A stretch of DNA of 64,000 nt from Bacteroidales bacterium (GCA_017380635.1 JAFODP010000002.1:1-64000); one strand, 5' to 3'; shown: positions 52,545 through 61,595, counted from the stretch's first letter. Translations and numbers: made by a program. Notes: a model not told the origin generated them from the sequence alone.

Positions 52545-54743
52545 TTATTTCAGCAATACTTTCTTGCCGTTTTGAAGGTAGATTTGGCCGGATTTCGGTA
52601 GGGAAATGCTGCGGCCTTGAAGGTCGTAGTATGGAAGTGAGCCGAGGTCGCTCTCGAGTAGAGAGAGAGCCGTTGTGTTGCTATAAAGATTGACGTAAAA
52701 CAAAAAGGTGTTGCTGGTGTTCTTGGTGATTTTGTGTTCGCCGGCGCTCAATTCGAGGTTGACTTCGCCATTCACGATGTCGTAGTCCTTTCCATCCACT
52801 TTTACTTTGGGCGTGCTATGCGTGCTGGTGAAAATCATTTTCAGGCTCATCGGGCTGTTGATGTTGAAACTCAATACCGTGCTTGATTCCATTTTCAGTG
52901 CGTTGCTGTAAGTGACGCCGTTTACGGTGACGCTGCCTTTGCTGTTGGTGAAGTTGCCATTGCTCAAGGTGTAGAAGCTGTTGGAAACTTTGTTGTTGCT
53001 GAAATGACATTCGTAGCCTTGCTGTGCGCCACCGTCCGAAGATCCGCCGTCGGAGCCGTTGTTATCGCCAGAGCCGCCGTTGCCATCATCTTCGTTGCTG
53101 TTGCCATCGTCTGAGCCGCCGCCCGATTCAGGAGAGAAATCGGCCTCGCCAATCAAACCCAATAAAGTCGATTGATAATTGTTGACAGCCGATTTCAGTG
53201 CGCTATTGACATCGTAAGCGGCATCGTCTTTGGCGTTGTCGAAAGTCCATTGCAAATCGCCATGCTGTAGGCGTCCGGCGCCATAAAAGCCTGTTACATA
53301 AGCGGGAACTTCTTCGGCCGCAAGGGCTTCGTAGGTATAGATTTTTTCCGGATCGGTATCGAAATTGTTGTAGCTGTGTCCGCCCGAAATCGTTTTGTAT
53401 TCGGCAGGAACCTGCTCGTTGCGCGAAGTGGCATCGTAAGCGTCAAACTGTGTAGCCGACTGTGTATGAGGCACAAACTTGAAATTGCCCGATTTTTCTG
53501 CGAACACATTGCCGAAGGCTTTTATCATGCCGCCTTGTTCTCCCGAGAAAGTGCCTTTGCCGCCACTTATATCGCTGCCTTGCAAGGAAATAAGCATGGG
53601 CTTGTTGACATTGCGGTAATAATTGGCTTCCACAAAAACATTCGATCCCATGGTAGCGCCCACGCCATATTTGGCCACACCGTCGAAATAATTGTTCCAA
53701 ACGTGCACGGTCATGGTGCGTACGCGCGGATGTCGGCTGTCGCTGTGGTCGAACCAGTTGTGATGATAAGAGATGAAGTTTTCGCCGCTTTCGCTGGTCA
53801 TGCCGCAAAGCGCCATTTTGCCCGAATCCCAAAAATGATTGTACGAGAAAGTCATGAATTGCGAATCGCCTTTGCAATCGAGCGAACCGTCGCCCTTGGC
53901 TTGGTCGGAATCGCCGCCCGCTTGTCCGTAGAAAAAGTCGATGTGATGCACCCAGCAATGGCTATTGTCGCTGTCGATGGAAATGCCGTCGTCCATGAAG
54001 TTAAGAATGCCCAGGTTGCGCACTTCCACGCTTGCGCAATTGCGCAGCAACATGCCGAATCCGTTGATACAAGCGTCGTTACCAATGCCTTCTATGGTGA
54101 TGTTCATGGGGTAATGCGCCTTCTTTCCCTTTATTTGCAATCCTTCGCTGCTGCTACCGAATGCGTCCATGTCGTCGGCCTCGATGCAACCAATGATGCG
54201 GAAACAAAGCGGCGTGCTGCCTTTGCCTTTCTGACGTGCGTTTACCAAAGCTTGAAATCCCGTGCAGGCGATGCCGTCCACGGTCCCGCTGATGTTTTTG
54301 GCATTTTCTGGCGTGATGTAAAACACTTGTGCATTGGCTTTTAGGCTACCATCGTTGTTGTAAGCACCAATGCCTTCGTTGTATTTGAAATGCGCGTATC
54401 CGCTGCGGTCGTGGGCAACAACGCTGAGGCTTTCGCTTTCAATGGCCTGTTCGCTAAGCTCTTGTCCGTCGTTCACGGGTACGATTTTCAGACGATAATT
54501 TCCGGCTTTCAAACCTGGCACGTCGGCTCTGGCAAAGTCTTGATAACGACGCAACAAAGCCTGATCTATCTGCATAAAATCTTGTCCCTCGGCAGCGCAG
54601 TACACATGATAATTGTCGTAGGCTTCGTCCATTTGCCAAGTAATGTAAGCGCTTTCTTTCCAGCCTTTCGCTTCCAAAATCTGCGCTTGCATGCTGCTAG
54701 TCAAGCAAATAATCGCAGTTAAAATAAAAAAGAATCTCTTCAT
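52545..54743 (-). CDS. Secreted pectate lyase (PL1 type) with C-terminal sorting-like tail
   Basis: 732 residues from the ATG at 54743 (MKRFFFILTAIICLTSSMQA). Order: FN3-like module (~20-105), pectate-lyase beta-helix (~115-430) with WVHHIDFFYGQ, GDGSLDCKGDSQFMTFSYNH and FISYHHNWFDHSDSRHPRVR, where Ca-binding Asp and catalytic Arg are expected. An acidic Gly/Ser/Asp linker (~535-565) and a carbohydrate-binding-like domain follow. The protein ends in PYYDLQGRSISLPKSGQIYL and a NGKKVLLK tail, similar to type IX secretion tails. It cleaves polygalacturonate by beta-elimination outside the cell. It is divergent from the HTH gene. Confidence 0.9.
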   Translation of the reverse strand: MKRFFFILTAIICLTSSMQAQILEAKGWKESAYITWQMDEAYDNYHVYCAAEGQDFMQIDQALLRRYQDFARADVPGLKAGNYRLKIVPVNDGQELSEQAIESESLSVVAHDRSGYAHFKYNEGIGAYNNDGSLKANAQVFYITPENAKNISGTVDGIACTGFQALVNARQKGKGSTPLCFRIIGCIEADDMDAFGSSSEGLQIKGKKAHYPMNITIEGIGNDACINGFGMLLRNCASVEVRNLGILNFMDDGISIDSDNSHCWVHHIDFFYGQAGGDSDQAKGDGSLDCKGDSQFMTFSYNHFWDSGKMALCGMTSESGENFISYHHNWFDHSDSRHPRVRTMTVHVWNNYFDGVAKYGVGATMGSNVFVEANYYRNVNKPMLISLQGSDISGGKGTFSGEQGGMIKAFGNVFAEKSGNFKFVPHTQSATQFDAYDATSRNEQVPAEYKTISGGHSYNNFDTDPEKIYTYEALAAEEVPAYVTGFYGAGRLQHGDLQWTFDNAKDDAAYDVNSALKSAVNNYQSTLLGLIGEADFSPESGGGSDDGNSNEDDGNGGSGDNNGSDGGSSDGGAQQGYECHFSNNKVSNSFYTLSNGNFTNSKGSVTVNGVTYSNALKMESSTVLSFNINSPMSLKMIFTSTHSTPKVKVDGKDYDIVNGEVNLELSAGEHKITKNTSNTFLFYVNLYSNTTALSLLESDLGSLPYYDLQGRSISLPKSGQIYLQNGKKVLLK

Positions 54744-54765
54744 AAGCTTGTGGAATAAATGATTA

Positions 54766-54773
54766 CAAACGTA
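54766..54773 (-). promoter_or_regulatory. Promoter -7 element of the pectate lyase gene
   Basis: TACGTTTG on the minus strand matches TAnnTTTG. The expected -33 region falls at the edge of the divergent gene's tandem repeats. Confidence 0.45.
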
Positions 54774-54789
54774 CATAAAAAAGCAATCA

Positions 54790-54980
54790 ATGTCACCAGA
54801 AACATCGAAAAATGTCACCAGAAATTACGAAATGTCACCAGAAACATCGAAAAATGTCACCAAAAACTATGAAATGTCCCAAGAAACCGAGACAAATGTC
54901 CTAAGAAACGAGGAAATGTCCCAAGAAATTGAGATAAATGTCCTAAGAAACGAGGAAATGTCCCAAGAAAATGATATGGA
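54790..54980 (+). repeat. 21/42-base in-frame tandem repeats
   Basis: About nine copies of ATGTCMCMAGAAA-like units at 21-base spacing, paired into 42-base higher-order repeats. The first four units are nearly identical and later units diverge. The period is a multiple of three, so copy changes keep the frame. Confidence 0.85.
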
Positions 54981-55230
54981 ATTTTCGGAAGAGGATTTGC
55001 AAGTCCCATTGCTGGCACCAGAATTAAATAAAAGGGAAAGATATAAAAAGAATAAACGACAACAGGGTATTGTTGGACTGATTCGTAGTAATTCAAAAAT
55101 AACAGTAGAAGAATTGGCGGAAAAACTAGACGTGAATGAACGAACCATTCATCGCGATATGGAGGAACTGAAACAAATCGTTGAGCATGTCGGTCCCACT
55201 AAAGGTGGTTATTGGAGAATTAAAACTTGA
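54790..55230 (+). CDS. HTH regulator with N-terminal 14-residue tandem repeats
   Basis: 146 residues. Residues 1-~65 are tandem repeats of about 14 (EMSPETSKNVTRNY, EMSPETSKNVTKNY, EMSQETETNVLRNE, EMSQEIEINVLRNE), then a short acidic linker and a C-terminal DeoR/HTH_11-like winged helix: QGIVGLIRSNSKITVEELAE then LDVNERTIHRDMEELK, with GPTKGGYWRI as the wing. Each repeat begins with ATG, so the start is uncertain and many starts would work. It is divergent from the pectate lyase gene, so it may regulate that gene. No ligand domain is seen. Confidence 0.75.
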   Translation: MSPETSKNVTRNYEMSPETSKNVTKNYEMSQETETNVLRNEEMSQEIEINVLRNEEMSQENDMEFSEEDLQVPLLAPELNKRERYKKNKRQQGIVGLIRSNSKITVEELAEKLDVNERTIHRDMEELKQIVEHVGPTKGGYWRIKT

Positions 55231-55548
55231 TAGTCTTTTTGAGTGGCGCCTTAAGGTTTGGATAACTAGAAATAATTTCCGACATTTGCGAAGTCATCCG
55301 ATGATCGGTTTGACATTACATAATGAATAGCGTTTTGCTATTATTCTTGTCATAAGAAACTACCACTTTCATTACAAGACACGGGAATAATAGGCACGAA
55401 ACGCCTGCGCTTTAGCGTGGGTTGTGCTTATCTGTGTCGCGGGTATGTGGTAGTACCTTTATGACGGATGGCCAGCTCACGCTTTCTGTGTATATGCTAT
55501 TCCGGGAGGGTAGATGACGCTTTTTATAAATCAATAAAAACATTTTTT
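55231..55548. other. Gene-poor spacer before the small lipoprotein gene
   Basis: 318 bases without a convincing gene. It holds a long imperfect hairpin at 55359-55454 (listed separately). The remaining sequence shows no clear promoter or repeat. Confidence 0.5.
55359..55454. ncRNA. Candidate structured RNA or inverted-repeat element
   Basis: Three nested helices: ACTACCAC (55359-55366) with GTGGTAGT (55447-55454); GACACGGG (55378-55385) with TCTGTGTC (55431-55438, two G-T pairs); TAGGCAC (55391-55397) with GTGCTTA (55424-55430, one G-T). An inner ACGC/GCGT hairpin tops it. I do not match it to a known RNA family. It could be a small RNA, a leader or a relic of a mobile element. Confidence 0.35.
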
Positions 55549-56004
55549 ATGAAACGAGGTATTTTTTTTATGTTGAGCCTTTGTATGCTCATGTTATGTG
55601 GAATGAGTTCTTGTAGAGACGATAGTGCAACGAAAGAAGAGTTGCTTGTTGGAAAATGGAAATCGACAAAAGTTGATTATTTAGAGTATGAAAACGGAAA
55701 GCTTGTTTACGAAGAGTCTCAGAAATGTATCTCTTGGTATCTGGCTATGGATTTCCGAGATAATGGAACAGGTACAATCGTGGAAAATGAAGATGGTGGT
55801 GCTGAGGTTTATGTTGAAGAGATAAAGTCTTGGACTATAATGGGTGAGGATTTGATTATTACATTTGATTCTGGAGAAGTTGATGAACCTTCAGAGATTA
55901 TTGAACTTAATAATAAATCAATGATACTCAAGTTTGTTGACGAAGAGACGTATAACAATATTAAATTAAGATATGAGGCTATATACTACTTTACAAAGAT
56001 TTAA
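55549..56004 (+). CDS. Small lipocalin-like lipoprotein
   Basis: 151 residues from the ATG at 55549. The lipoprotein signal peptide ends at Cys22 (CGMSSC). The body is beta-rich: ELLVGKWKSTKVDYLEYENG, SWYLAMDFRDNGTGTIVENE, WTIMGEDLIITFDSGEVD and NKSMILKFVDEETY. The opening GKWKST followed by strands matches lipocalin-like domains common in Bacteroidales surface lipoproteins. Ligand is unknown. It is more AT-rich than its neighbours, which hints at separate origin. A terminator follows at 56031-56058. Confidence 0.7.
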   Translation: MKRGIFFMLSLCMLMLCGMSSCRDDSATKEELLVGKWKSTKVDYLEYENGKLVYEESQKCISWYLAMDFRDNGTGTIVENEDGGAEVYVEEIKSWTIMGEDLIITFDSGEVDEPSEIIELNNKSMILKFVDEETYNNIKLRYEAIYYFTKI

Positions 56005-56030
56005 AAGAATTAAGATACAAAACGATACGA

Positions 56031-56058
56031 ACCCCAAAAGTCAGATGCTTTTTGGGGT
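56031..56058 (+). terminator. Terminator after the lipocalin-like gene
   Basis: ACCCCAAAA / TTTTGGGGT 9-bp stem with a 10-base loop, then TTTGTTTT. Confidence 0.85.
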
Positions 56059-56084
56059 TTTGTTTTGCGCAGAAGTTTTTTCCT

Positions 56085-56115
56085 TTTGTTAAATGGCGGG
56101 GGATTTGTACCTTTG
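56085..56115 (+). promoter_or_regulatory. Promoter of the MATE gene
   Basis: -33 TTTG (56085-56088) and -7 TACCTTTG (56108-56115) with a 19-base spacer, 23 bases before the ATG at 56139. Confidence 0.75.
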
Positions 56116-56138
56116 TGGGTTTGTTGAAAACAGGGAAA

Positions 56139-57560
56139 ATGGCGCAAACAGCAACAAATATCGCAACGAAGACAGATCAGAAACGCAGTGCCCGATTGGG
56201 GACGCAGCCGGTGGCATCGCTCTTGGCGGAATATGCTTTGCCGGCCATCGTGGCTATGATTGCTTCGTCGCTCTACAATATTGTCGATAGAATTTTTATC
56301 GGAAATGGAGTAGGGCCCTACGCGATTGCCGGTTTGAGCATCGCCATGCCTATCATGAATCTGACCACCGCTTTCGGCTCGATGCTGGGCGTGGGTTCTT
56401 CTTCGCTCATTTCCATTCGTTTGGGACAAAAACGACACGAAGAGGCCAAACAAGTGCTGGGAACGACTTTTCTTTTGAACATGATGGTGGGCTTGTTGGT
56501 GTGCGTGTTCGGCCTGATTTGGTTGGAACCGATACTGCGACTTTTCGGCGCCAGCGAGCAAGTGTTGCCCTATGCCAAGGAATTCATGCAGGTGATACTG
56601 ATAGCCAATGTGTTCAACCATAACTTTTTGGGATTCAATGCGGTGATGCGTGCTACGGGTTATCCGCGTAAAGCGATGATGTCGACTTTTCTGACGGTGA
56701 TAGTGAACGTGCTTTTGGCGCCGCTGTTTATTTTCGTTTTCGATTGGGGCATTCGCGGAGCGGCTTTGGCAACGGCTTGCGCACAATTCAGCGGATTTGT
56801 CTGGGTGATGACGCATTTTTGCAATCCTAAGAACGATTTGCATTTCGAGAAAAAATATTTCCGCTTGATAGGCAAGGTGATTGCCGACATTGTTTCTATC
56901 GGTTCGTCCAATTTCCTGATGCACGCCTGCACTTGTATCATGGTGATTATTCTCAACAGTAGTTTGGTGCATTATGGTGGCGCTGAAGGAGATATGGCCA
57001 TTGCGGCTTACGGCATCTGCAACAGCGTGGTGATGCTTTTTCTGATGGTGGTGATTGGTTTGAACCAAGGTATGCAACCCATCGTGGGATATAATTTCGG
57101 TGCGCGACTGAACGAGCGAATGATGCAGGCCTACCGACTTACCATTGTGGTAGCCACGGCGGTGACCACTTTCGGTTTTCTTATTGGCGAATTGTTTCCG
57201 CGAAGCATCGTTTCACTCTTTACCAACGACGAAACTTTGATTCGTCTGTCTACCACTTGTTTACGGACGATATTGATTAGCTTCCCGGTGGTAGGTTTTC
57301 AGATGGTTACCACAACCTTTTTTCAATCGGTGGGTAAGGCGGCTTGGTCTATCTTTTTGAGTCTGAGCCGACAATTGATTTTTTTGATTCCGGCCTTGAT
57401 TATTTTGCCGCGCATTTTTGGATTTTCAGGCGTTTGGGCAGCTTTGCCTACGGGCGATATTTTGGCTTCGGTACTCACATTGATTGTCATCGTTTTGAAA
57501 ATGAAGCAATTTACCAAAGTTCCTCAGGATCTAACGAAAGAAACTAATAGTCAATTATAA
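56139..57560 (+). CDS. MATE family efflux transporter
   Basis: 473 residues from the ATG at 56139, placed after the promoter; an earlier frame from 56052 spans it. About twelve membrane helices. MATE landmarks: VASLLAEYALPAIVAMIASS, YNIVDRIFIGNGVG, GSMLGVGSSSLISIRLGQKR, VVIGLNQGMQPIVGYNFGAR in the second half. It exports cationic drugs or dyes with Na+ or H+. The substrate is unknown. The esterase gene follows 4 bases later, possibly cotranscribed. Confidence 0.92.
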   Translation: MAQTATNIATKTDQKRSARLGTQPVASLLAEYALPAIVAMIASSLYNIVDRIFIGNGVGPYAIAGLSIAMPIMNLTTAFGSMLGVGSSSLISIRLGQKRHEEAKQVLGTTFLLNMMVGLLVCVFGLIWLEPILRLFGASEQVLPYAKEFMQVILIANVFNHNFLGFNAVMRATGYPRKAMMSTFLTVIVNVLLAPLFIFVFDWGIRGAALATACAQFSGFVWVMTHFCNPKNDLHFEKKYFRLIGKVIADIVSIGSSNFLMHACTCIMVIILNSSLVHYGGAEGDMAIAAYGICNSVVMLFLMVVIGLNQGMQPIVGYNFGARLNERMMQAYRLTIVVATAVTTFGFLIGELFPRSIVSLFTNDETLIRLSTTCLRTILISFPVVGFQMVTTTFFQSVGKAAWSIFLSLSRQLIFLIPALIILPRIFGFSGVWAALPTGDILASVLTLIVIVLKMKQFTKVPQDLTKETNSQL

Positions 57561-57564
57561 CATC

Positions 57565-58482
57565 ATGAAAACGAAATTTTTGATGCTTGTTGCCACTGTG
57601 CTGATGGCTGGAAGCTTGATAGCGCAAGAAAGAATTTATCTTTGGGAAGAAGGCAAAATGCCTAATTCTCGTTTGTTGGAAATGAAAGATTCCATCGCTA
57701 ATGAAAGAGTGTATCAGGTAGCGCGACCTTGGATAGAATATTTTGCGGCGCCTGCCGATAAGAATACGGGAGCGGCTGTTGTTATTGTGCCCGGTGGCGG
57801 ATATGCGCGTTTGGCTTACGTGGTGAGCGGAACCGATTTGGCCAAGTGGTTCAACGAAAACGGCATTCATGCCTTTGTTTTGTATCACCGTTTGCCCATA
57901 TCGCCCGATTTGTATCAACGAGAAATGGCGCCATTGCAAGATGCGCAGCGCGCGCTTCGCTTAATCCGCTCGCGCGCCCAAGAATGGCACATCGACATCA
58001 CCAAAGTGGGAGCCATGGGAAGTTCGGCCGGTGCGCATCTGGTATCGACCGTGGGTACGCACGACGAAGATGTTTCCTCGCTCACCGACGACTTGGACGA
58101 CTTTTCCTATCGTCCCGATTTTATGATTATGGTTTCGCCGGTCATTTCATTGGAAGACGCTTCCATCACGCATAAAGGCAGTCGTGACAATCTTTTGGGC
58201 AAGGATGCCGACGAAGATTTGCTCAAAGCCTATTCCAACGATATGCGTGTGGACGAAACCACGCCGCCCGCCATTATGTTTCATGCCGACAACGATCGTG
58301 CGGTATCGTGCATGAACAGTATCCGTTTTTACTCGGCTATGAAGGCCAACAATCGTCCGGCTTCGCTGCACATTTTCCCGCAGGGCGGACACAGCATTTC
58401 ACTCGAAACGCAGCCCGGCACCACGCAATATTGGTCGCCTTTGGCCATCGATTGGCTCAAGGAAATGCAAATTATCAAGTAA
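57565..58482 (+). CDS. Alpha/beta-hydrolase esterase (acetylxylan-esterase-like)
   Basis: 305 residues with a signal peptide (MKTKFLMLVATVLMAGSLIA). The oxyanion region is VVIVPGGGYARLAY, and the nucleophile elbow GAMGSSAGAHLVSTVG gives GxSxG Ser near 149. The catalytic Asp lies in MFHADNDRAV, and the His in FPQGGHSISLE. The family removes acetyl groups from xylan or pectin. It lies in the same region as GH3 and PL1 genes, so it probably helps degrade plant polymers. Exact substrate is unknown. Confidence 0.85.
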   Translation: MKTKFLMLVATVLMAGSLIAQERIYLWEEGKMPNSRLLEMKDSIANERVYQVARPWIEYFAAPADKNTGAAVVIVPGGGYARLAYVVSGTDLAKWFNENGIHAFVLYHRLPISPDLYQREMAPLQDAQRALRLIRSRAQEWHIDITKVGAMGSSAGAHLVSTVGTHDEDVSSLTDDLDDFSYRPDFMIMVSPVISLEDASITHKGSRDNLLGKDADEDLLKAYSNDMRVDETTPPAIMFHADNDRAVSCMNSIRFYSAMKANNRPASLHIFPQGGHSISLETQPGTTQYWSPLAIDWLKEMQIIK

Positions 58483-58494
58483 ACTTTTGTGTAT

Positions 58495-59565
58495 TTACCA
58501 GACGATGACGGCGTTGGGATTTAGTCCCACGTCGCTCAGACGGTATTTCAGTTTTCCATCGGACGAAAAGCATAGCACATCGCCTTGCGTCAAGTAATTG
58601 TAAGCTTCGCAAATAAAGACATCGCCATTTTTGGGATTGACAGACAAGCCGTAAGGTGTTTCAATGATCGTGCCGTCGGTGATGAATTGCTTGCGAACAA
58701 CTTGGTCGCTTTGTGTATCCATGACAAAAATTTCAGAGCTCTTGCTGCCGAAATCGAAATCGTAGAGATAGGCGATATTTCCTTGTATGGTAAAATTGAG
58801 CACTTGTAGCTCGTTGAAGGTTTTTATCAGTTCATCACTTTGACTATCAATCTTTTGCAGACAATAATCCATTTCGTTGTAATCGCCTCGTGAATTGACG
58901 TAAATGTCGCCTTGCGCGTCGCTATACACCTTATAAGGATTGTCGGCCACTTGGATTTTTTTGATTTCCCGGAAACTTGCTATGTCGATGACAGACACAG
59001 TGTTATCGTAATGAGGATTGTCCAGTCCGCCGGAGTTGGCCACGTACAGTTTTCCATGGGCAACGGCGATGCCTTCCGGATGACGACCCACTTGAACTTT
59101 GCCATCGATAATCAGTTGCGCGGTGTCCAAACGAGCCACGCTGCCGTCGAAACAAGTGATATAAGCTTTGTCCTGATGAAAAGCGATATGTCTTGGCTGA
59201 CGCGCGCGACCATCTTCCAAAAATAAAGGAATCTGCTTGATAGACAGTCCACTATGCAAATCTACCACTTCTATTTGCGAAGAAACATTCACCAACATAT
59301 ATAGTTTGTTGCCGTACACTTGGATGTCGTTGGGCGTGTCGCCTAAGCCGCGTTGATTTTGTTGCAGAAAATATTTTTTGCTGATCCATCGATCTTGGTT
59401 CCAATAAGCCAAGGTGCCGTTGTTCAGATTGAAAAGACCTTCGCAAAGTACGAAAAAACGATCTTGGGTTTGTGGCAATTCGTCCTCTGGTTCCGGCGGC
59501 GTGGGACAAGCTGTCAGACAGAATAGGCAGACAATCAGGTAGATATATTTCTGTAGATTTTTCAT
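58495..59565 (-). CDS. DUF5074/YncE-like beta-propeller lipoprotein (BtuG-like)
   Basis: 356 residues. The lipoprotein signal peptide ends at Cys20 (CLTAC), then PTPPEPEDELP. The propeller repeats are visible: NDIQVYGNKLYMLVNVSSQI, EVVDLHSGL, RHIAFHQDKAYITCFDGSVA, EGIAVAHGKLYVANSGG and NTVSVIDIASF. Family knowledge: BtuG proteins are surface B12-binding propellers paired with BtuB. Its start overlaps the receptor stop as ATGA. The left-edge fragment at 1-152 aligns with its C-terminus. The B12 role is inferred. Confidence 0.8.
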   Translation of the reverse strand: MKNLQKYIYLIVCLFCLTACPTPPEPEDELPQTQDRFFVLCEGLFNLNNGTLAYWNQDRWISKKYFLQQNQRGLGDTPNDIQVYGNKLYMLVNVSSQIEVVDLHSGLSIKQIPLFLEDGRARQPRHIAFHQDKAYITCFDGSVARLDTAQLIIDGKVQVGRHPEGIAVAHGKLYVANSGGLDNPHYDNTVSVIDIASFREIKKIQVADNPYKVYSDAQGDIYVNSRGDYNEMDYCLQKIDSQSDELIKTFNELQVLNFTIQGNIAYLYDFDFGSKSSEIFVMDTQSDQVVRKQFITDGTIIETPYGLSVNPKNGDVFICEAYNYLTQGDVLCFSSDGKLKYRLSDVGLNPNAVIVW

Positions 59566-61595
59566 AGACTGAAACTTAAACTGGCTCGGATAGAACGTCC
59601 GGGCATGGGGAAATATTTGATGACGGCGTAATTTTCGTCCAGCAGATTGAGGATTTCAAATTTGAAACGGCTTTGATAATGCTTCCACTGGAAATTTTTG
59701 AGATAAGCCAGTGAATGGTCGCTATAGCCATCCAGACGATTTTCTTCGATGTTTTGTCCTAAAATATAGCGTTCTCCGCAGAGCGTCAGGTTGTAGGAAA
59801 ATTGTCCGAACGGCGTGTCAAGGCTGATTTGTCCGCTGCCGGAATGTCGTGGCGTGTAGGCAATCTGATGTCCGTACACTTTGCCCGATGCGCCTTCTTG
59901 CGAAGTGTGGTCGAGCGCTTGTTGAAAACTATAGCTGCCCGAGAAGTCTATCTGATAATCTTTGGCCGGTCGCAAACTGCCGTGCAAGTTTACATCGATA
60001 CCTTTGATGTCGACGCGTCCGAGATTCGTCATCGACCAGACGAAGAGATTTTTGGTGGGAAGTGCTACGATTTTGTCTTCGATACGATTGTAATAGGCAT
60101 CGGCACTGATGTAAAAGCGCGGAAACCAATGGCTTATGTGTCGTGCCCAAGTGAGTCCGAGGTTGTATTGCCAAGCATTTTCGGGTTTCAGATTGACATT
60201 GCCCACTTTGCCGTAATAGAGGTCGTTAAAGCTTGGCAGACGGAAACTATGTTTGAAAAATCCGCGCAGATAACACTCTTCCTGAAAAGGCTTGATAGAT
60301 AATCCGGCGTAGGGCGAGAATCGGATATGATGTTGGGCGGCTTGTCCCTGGCGCGTTTTTTCCTGGATGAAACTTCCCAGTACAGAGGCATTGGCGCTGA
60401 GAAAATCGTTTTGGAATTTTCCGGCCAAAGCCGATTGCAGGCTGTAGCGCGTGGGCGCCGCGAAATGGGCGATGCCTTCGGCTTCCATGTGATTGATGGC
60501 CAAGTCGTTGTTGAAGGCGAACGATAGATTTTCGAGGCAACGATAGAGCGTGGAAAAACTGCCGTAATATTCTTGCTGCCAATATTCGTTGATGCTGGGG
60601 CGGGTGGCCAGACTGCCATCGTCCTGGTAGCGTTGGTAGCTGTTTTGGTATTTTAGCGCCGATTTGATGGCCCAGCTTTCATTGATGTCCTTGCTATAGT
60701 TCGATTGGATAAAGCCTTGACGGTCGTATAGATAGGCATTCTGGTAATCGTTGTAGAAAGTGGTGGCATTGGGCAGACCTCGCTCGGATTGATAATAGTA
60801 GATTTTGCTGCGCCATAAGGATTGCCGGTCGGGACGGATGTACAGGTCGCCTTCGATGCGTCCGGTGCTGATGTGGTTGTTTTGACGGATTTTATGGGCG
60901 ATGCTGTCGCCGGCAGCGGCTCCGTAGGCCAGCCGATAGGGATAACGGCCATGGCTGTAGAGATATTCGCCGTCGAGGCTGTAGGCAATGTGCTCGTTGA
61001 GCTGATGCTCCCAGCGGAAACTGGGGCGCAGCAGGCCGAAGGATCCCGCGCCAAACTGCAGTTTGGCGCGATGCCGGCGGCCGGCCTCGAAACTCGGCTG
61101 CTTGGTCTGAATCTCCAGCAGGCCGGCCGCCGCCATCTGCCGCGCCGTGCAAAAAATGTTCATGCTCTGACCATTGGCCAATTGCAGGCTTTCCACGTTC
61201 TCTAACGAAAAACGACTGATGTCAATCTGACCGCTTTGCGTATCGCTCAGACTGATGCCGTCGTAACTGATGCCGGTATGTTGCGTGCCTAAACTTCTGA
61301 TGGAAACCGTTTTCATGCCACCCAAACCGCCGTAATCCTTGATGCTGAGACCGGCAAAATGTTTGAGCGCATCCGATAGTTGCAAGGCACTCATGCTTTC
61401 CAATTGTTTGCTGTCGAGCCTTTGCGAAGGCGAAGCCGATCGTACTTCCCTGATGCTGAATTTTTCTGTTATTTCGATGTCTTGCAGTTCCAGATGAAGC
61501 GAATCCTTTTGCGCCGATAGCAACAAAGCCTGCGTCAAGAAAAGACACAGGCAGCCTACACGCAGAAATATCCTTTTTCGCCACATCATTTCCAT
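59562..61595 (-). CDS. TonB-dependent receptor, BtuB-like
   Basis: 677 residues. Signal peptide MEMMWRKRIFLRVGCLCLFL followed by TQALLLSAQ. The TonB-box region is QDIEITEKFSIREV, and the plug has MSALQLSDALKHFAGLSIKD then GGLGGMKTVSIRSLGTQHTG. The barrel ends MPGRSIRASLSFSL. There is no CarboxypepD domain. It starts 10 bases inside the MG2 gene end and is followed by the BtuG-like gene. It is native in codon use, unlike the receptor at 165-2228. Confidence 0.88.
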   Translation of the reverse strand: MEMMWRKRIFLRVGCLCLFLTQALLLSAQKDSLHLELQDIEITEKFSIREVRSASPSQRLDSKQLESMSALQLSDALKHFAGLSIKDYGGLGGMKTVSIRSLGTQHTGISYDGISLSDTQSGQIDISRFSLENVESLQLANGQSMNIFCTARQMAAAGLLEIQTKQPSFEAGRRHRAKLQFGAGSFGLLRPSFRWEHQLNEHIAYSLDGEYLYSHGRYPYRLAYGAAAGDSIAHKIRQNNHISTGRIEGDLYIRPDRQSLWRSKIYYYQSERGLPNATTFYNDYQNAYLYDRQGFIQSNYSKDINESWAIKSALKYQNSYQRYQDDGSLATRPSINEYWQQEYYGSFSTLYRCLENLSFAFNNDLAINHMEAEGIAHFAAPTRYSLQSALAGKFQNDFLSANASVLGSFIQEKTRQGQAAQHHIRFSPYAGLSIKPFQEECYLRGFFKHSFRLPSFNDLYYGKVGNVNLKPENAWQYNLGLTWARHISHWFPRFYISADAYYNRIEDKIVALPTKNLFVWSMTNLGRVDIKGIDVNLHGSLRPAKDYQIDFSGSYSFQQALDHTSQEGASGKVYGHQIAYTPRHSGSGQISLDTPFGQFSYNLTLCGERYILGQNIEENRLDGYSDHSLAYLKNFQWKHYQSRFKFEILNLLDENYAVIKYFPMPGRSIRASLSFSL

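Noticed and set aside
54790..54980. CRISPR array
   Set aside because: Units are 21/42 bases without unique spacers, lie in a coding frame, and no cas gene is near.
55359..55454. Integron attC or transposon end
   Set aside because: No integrase, transposase or target duplication; helices carry G-T pairs, as in RNA.
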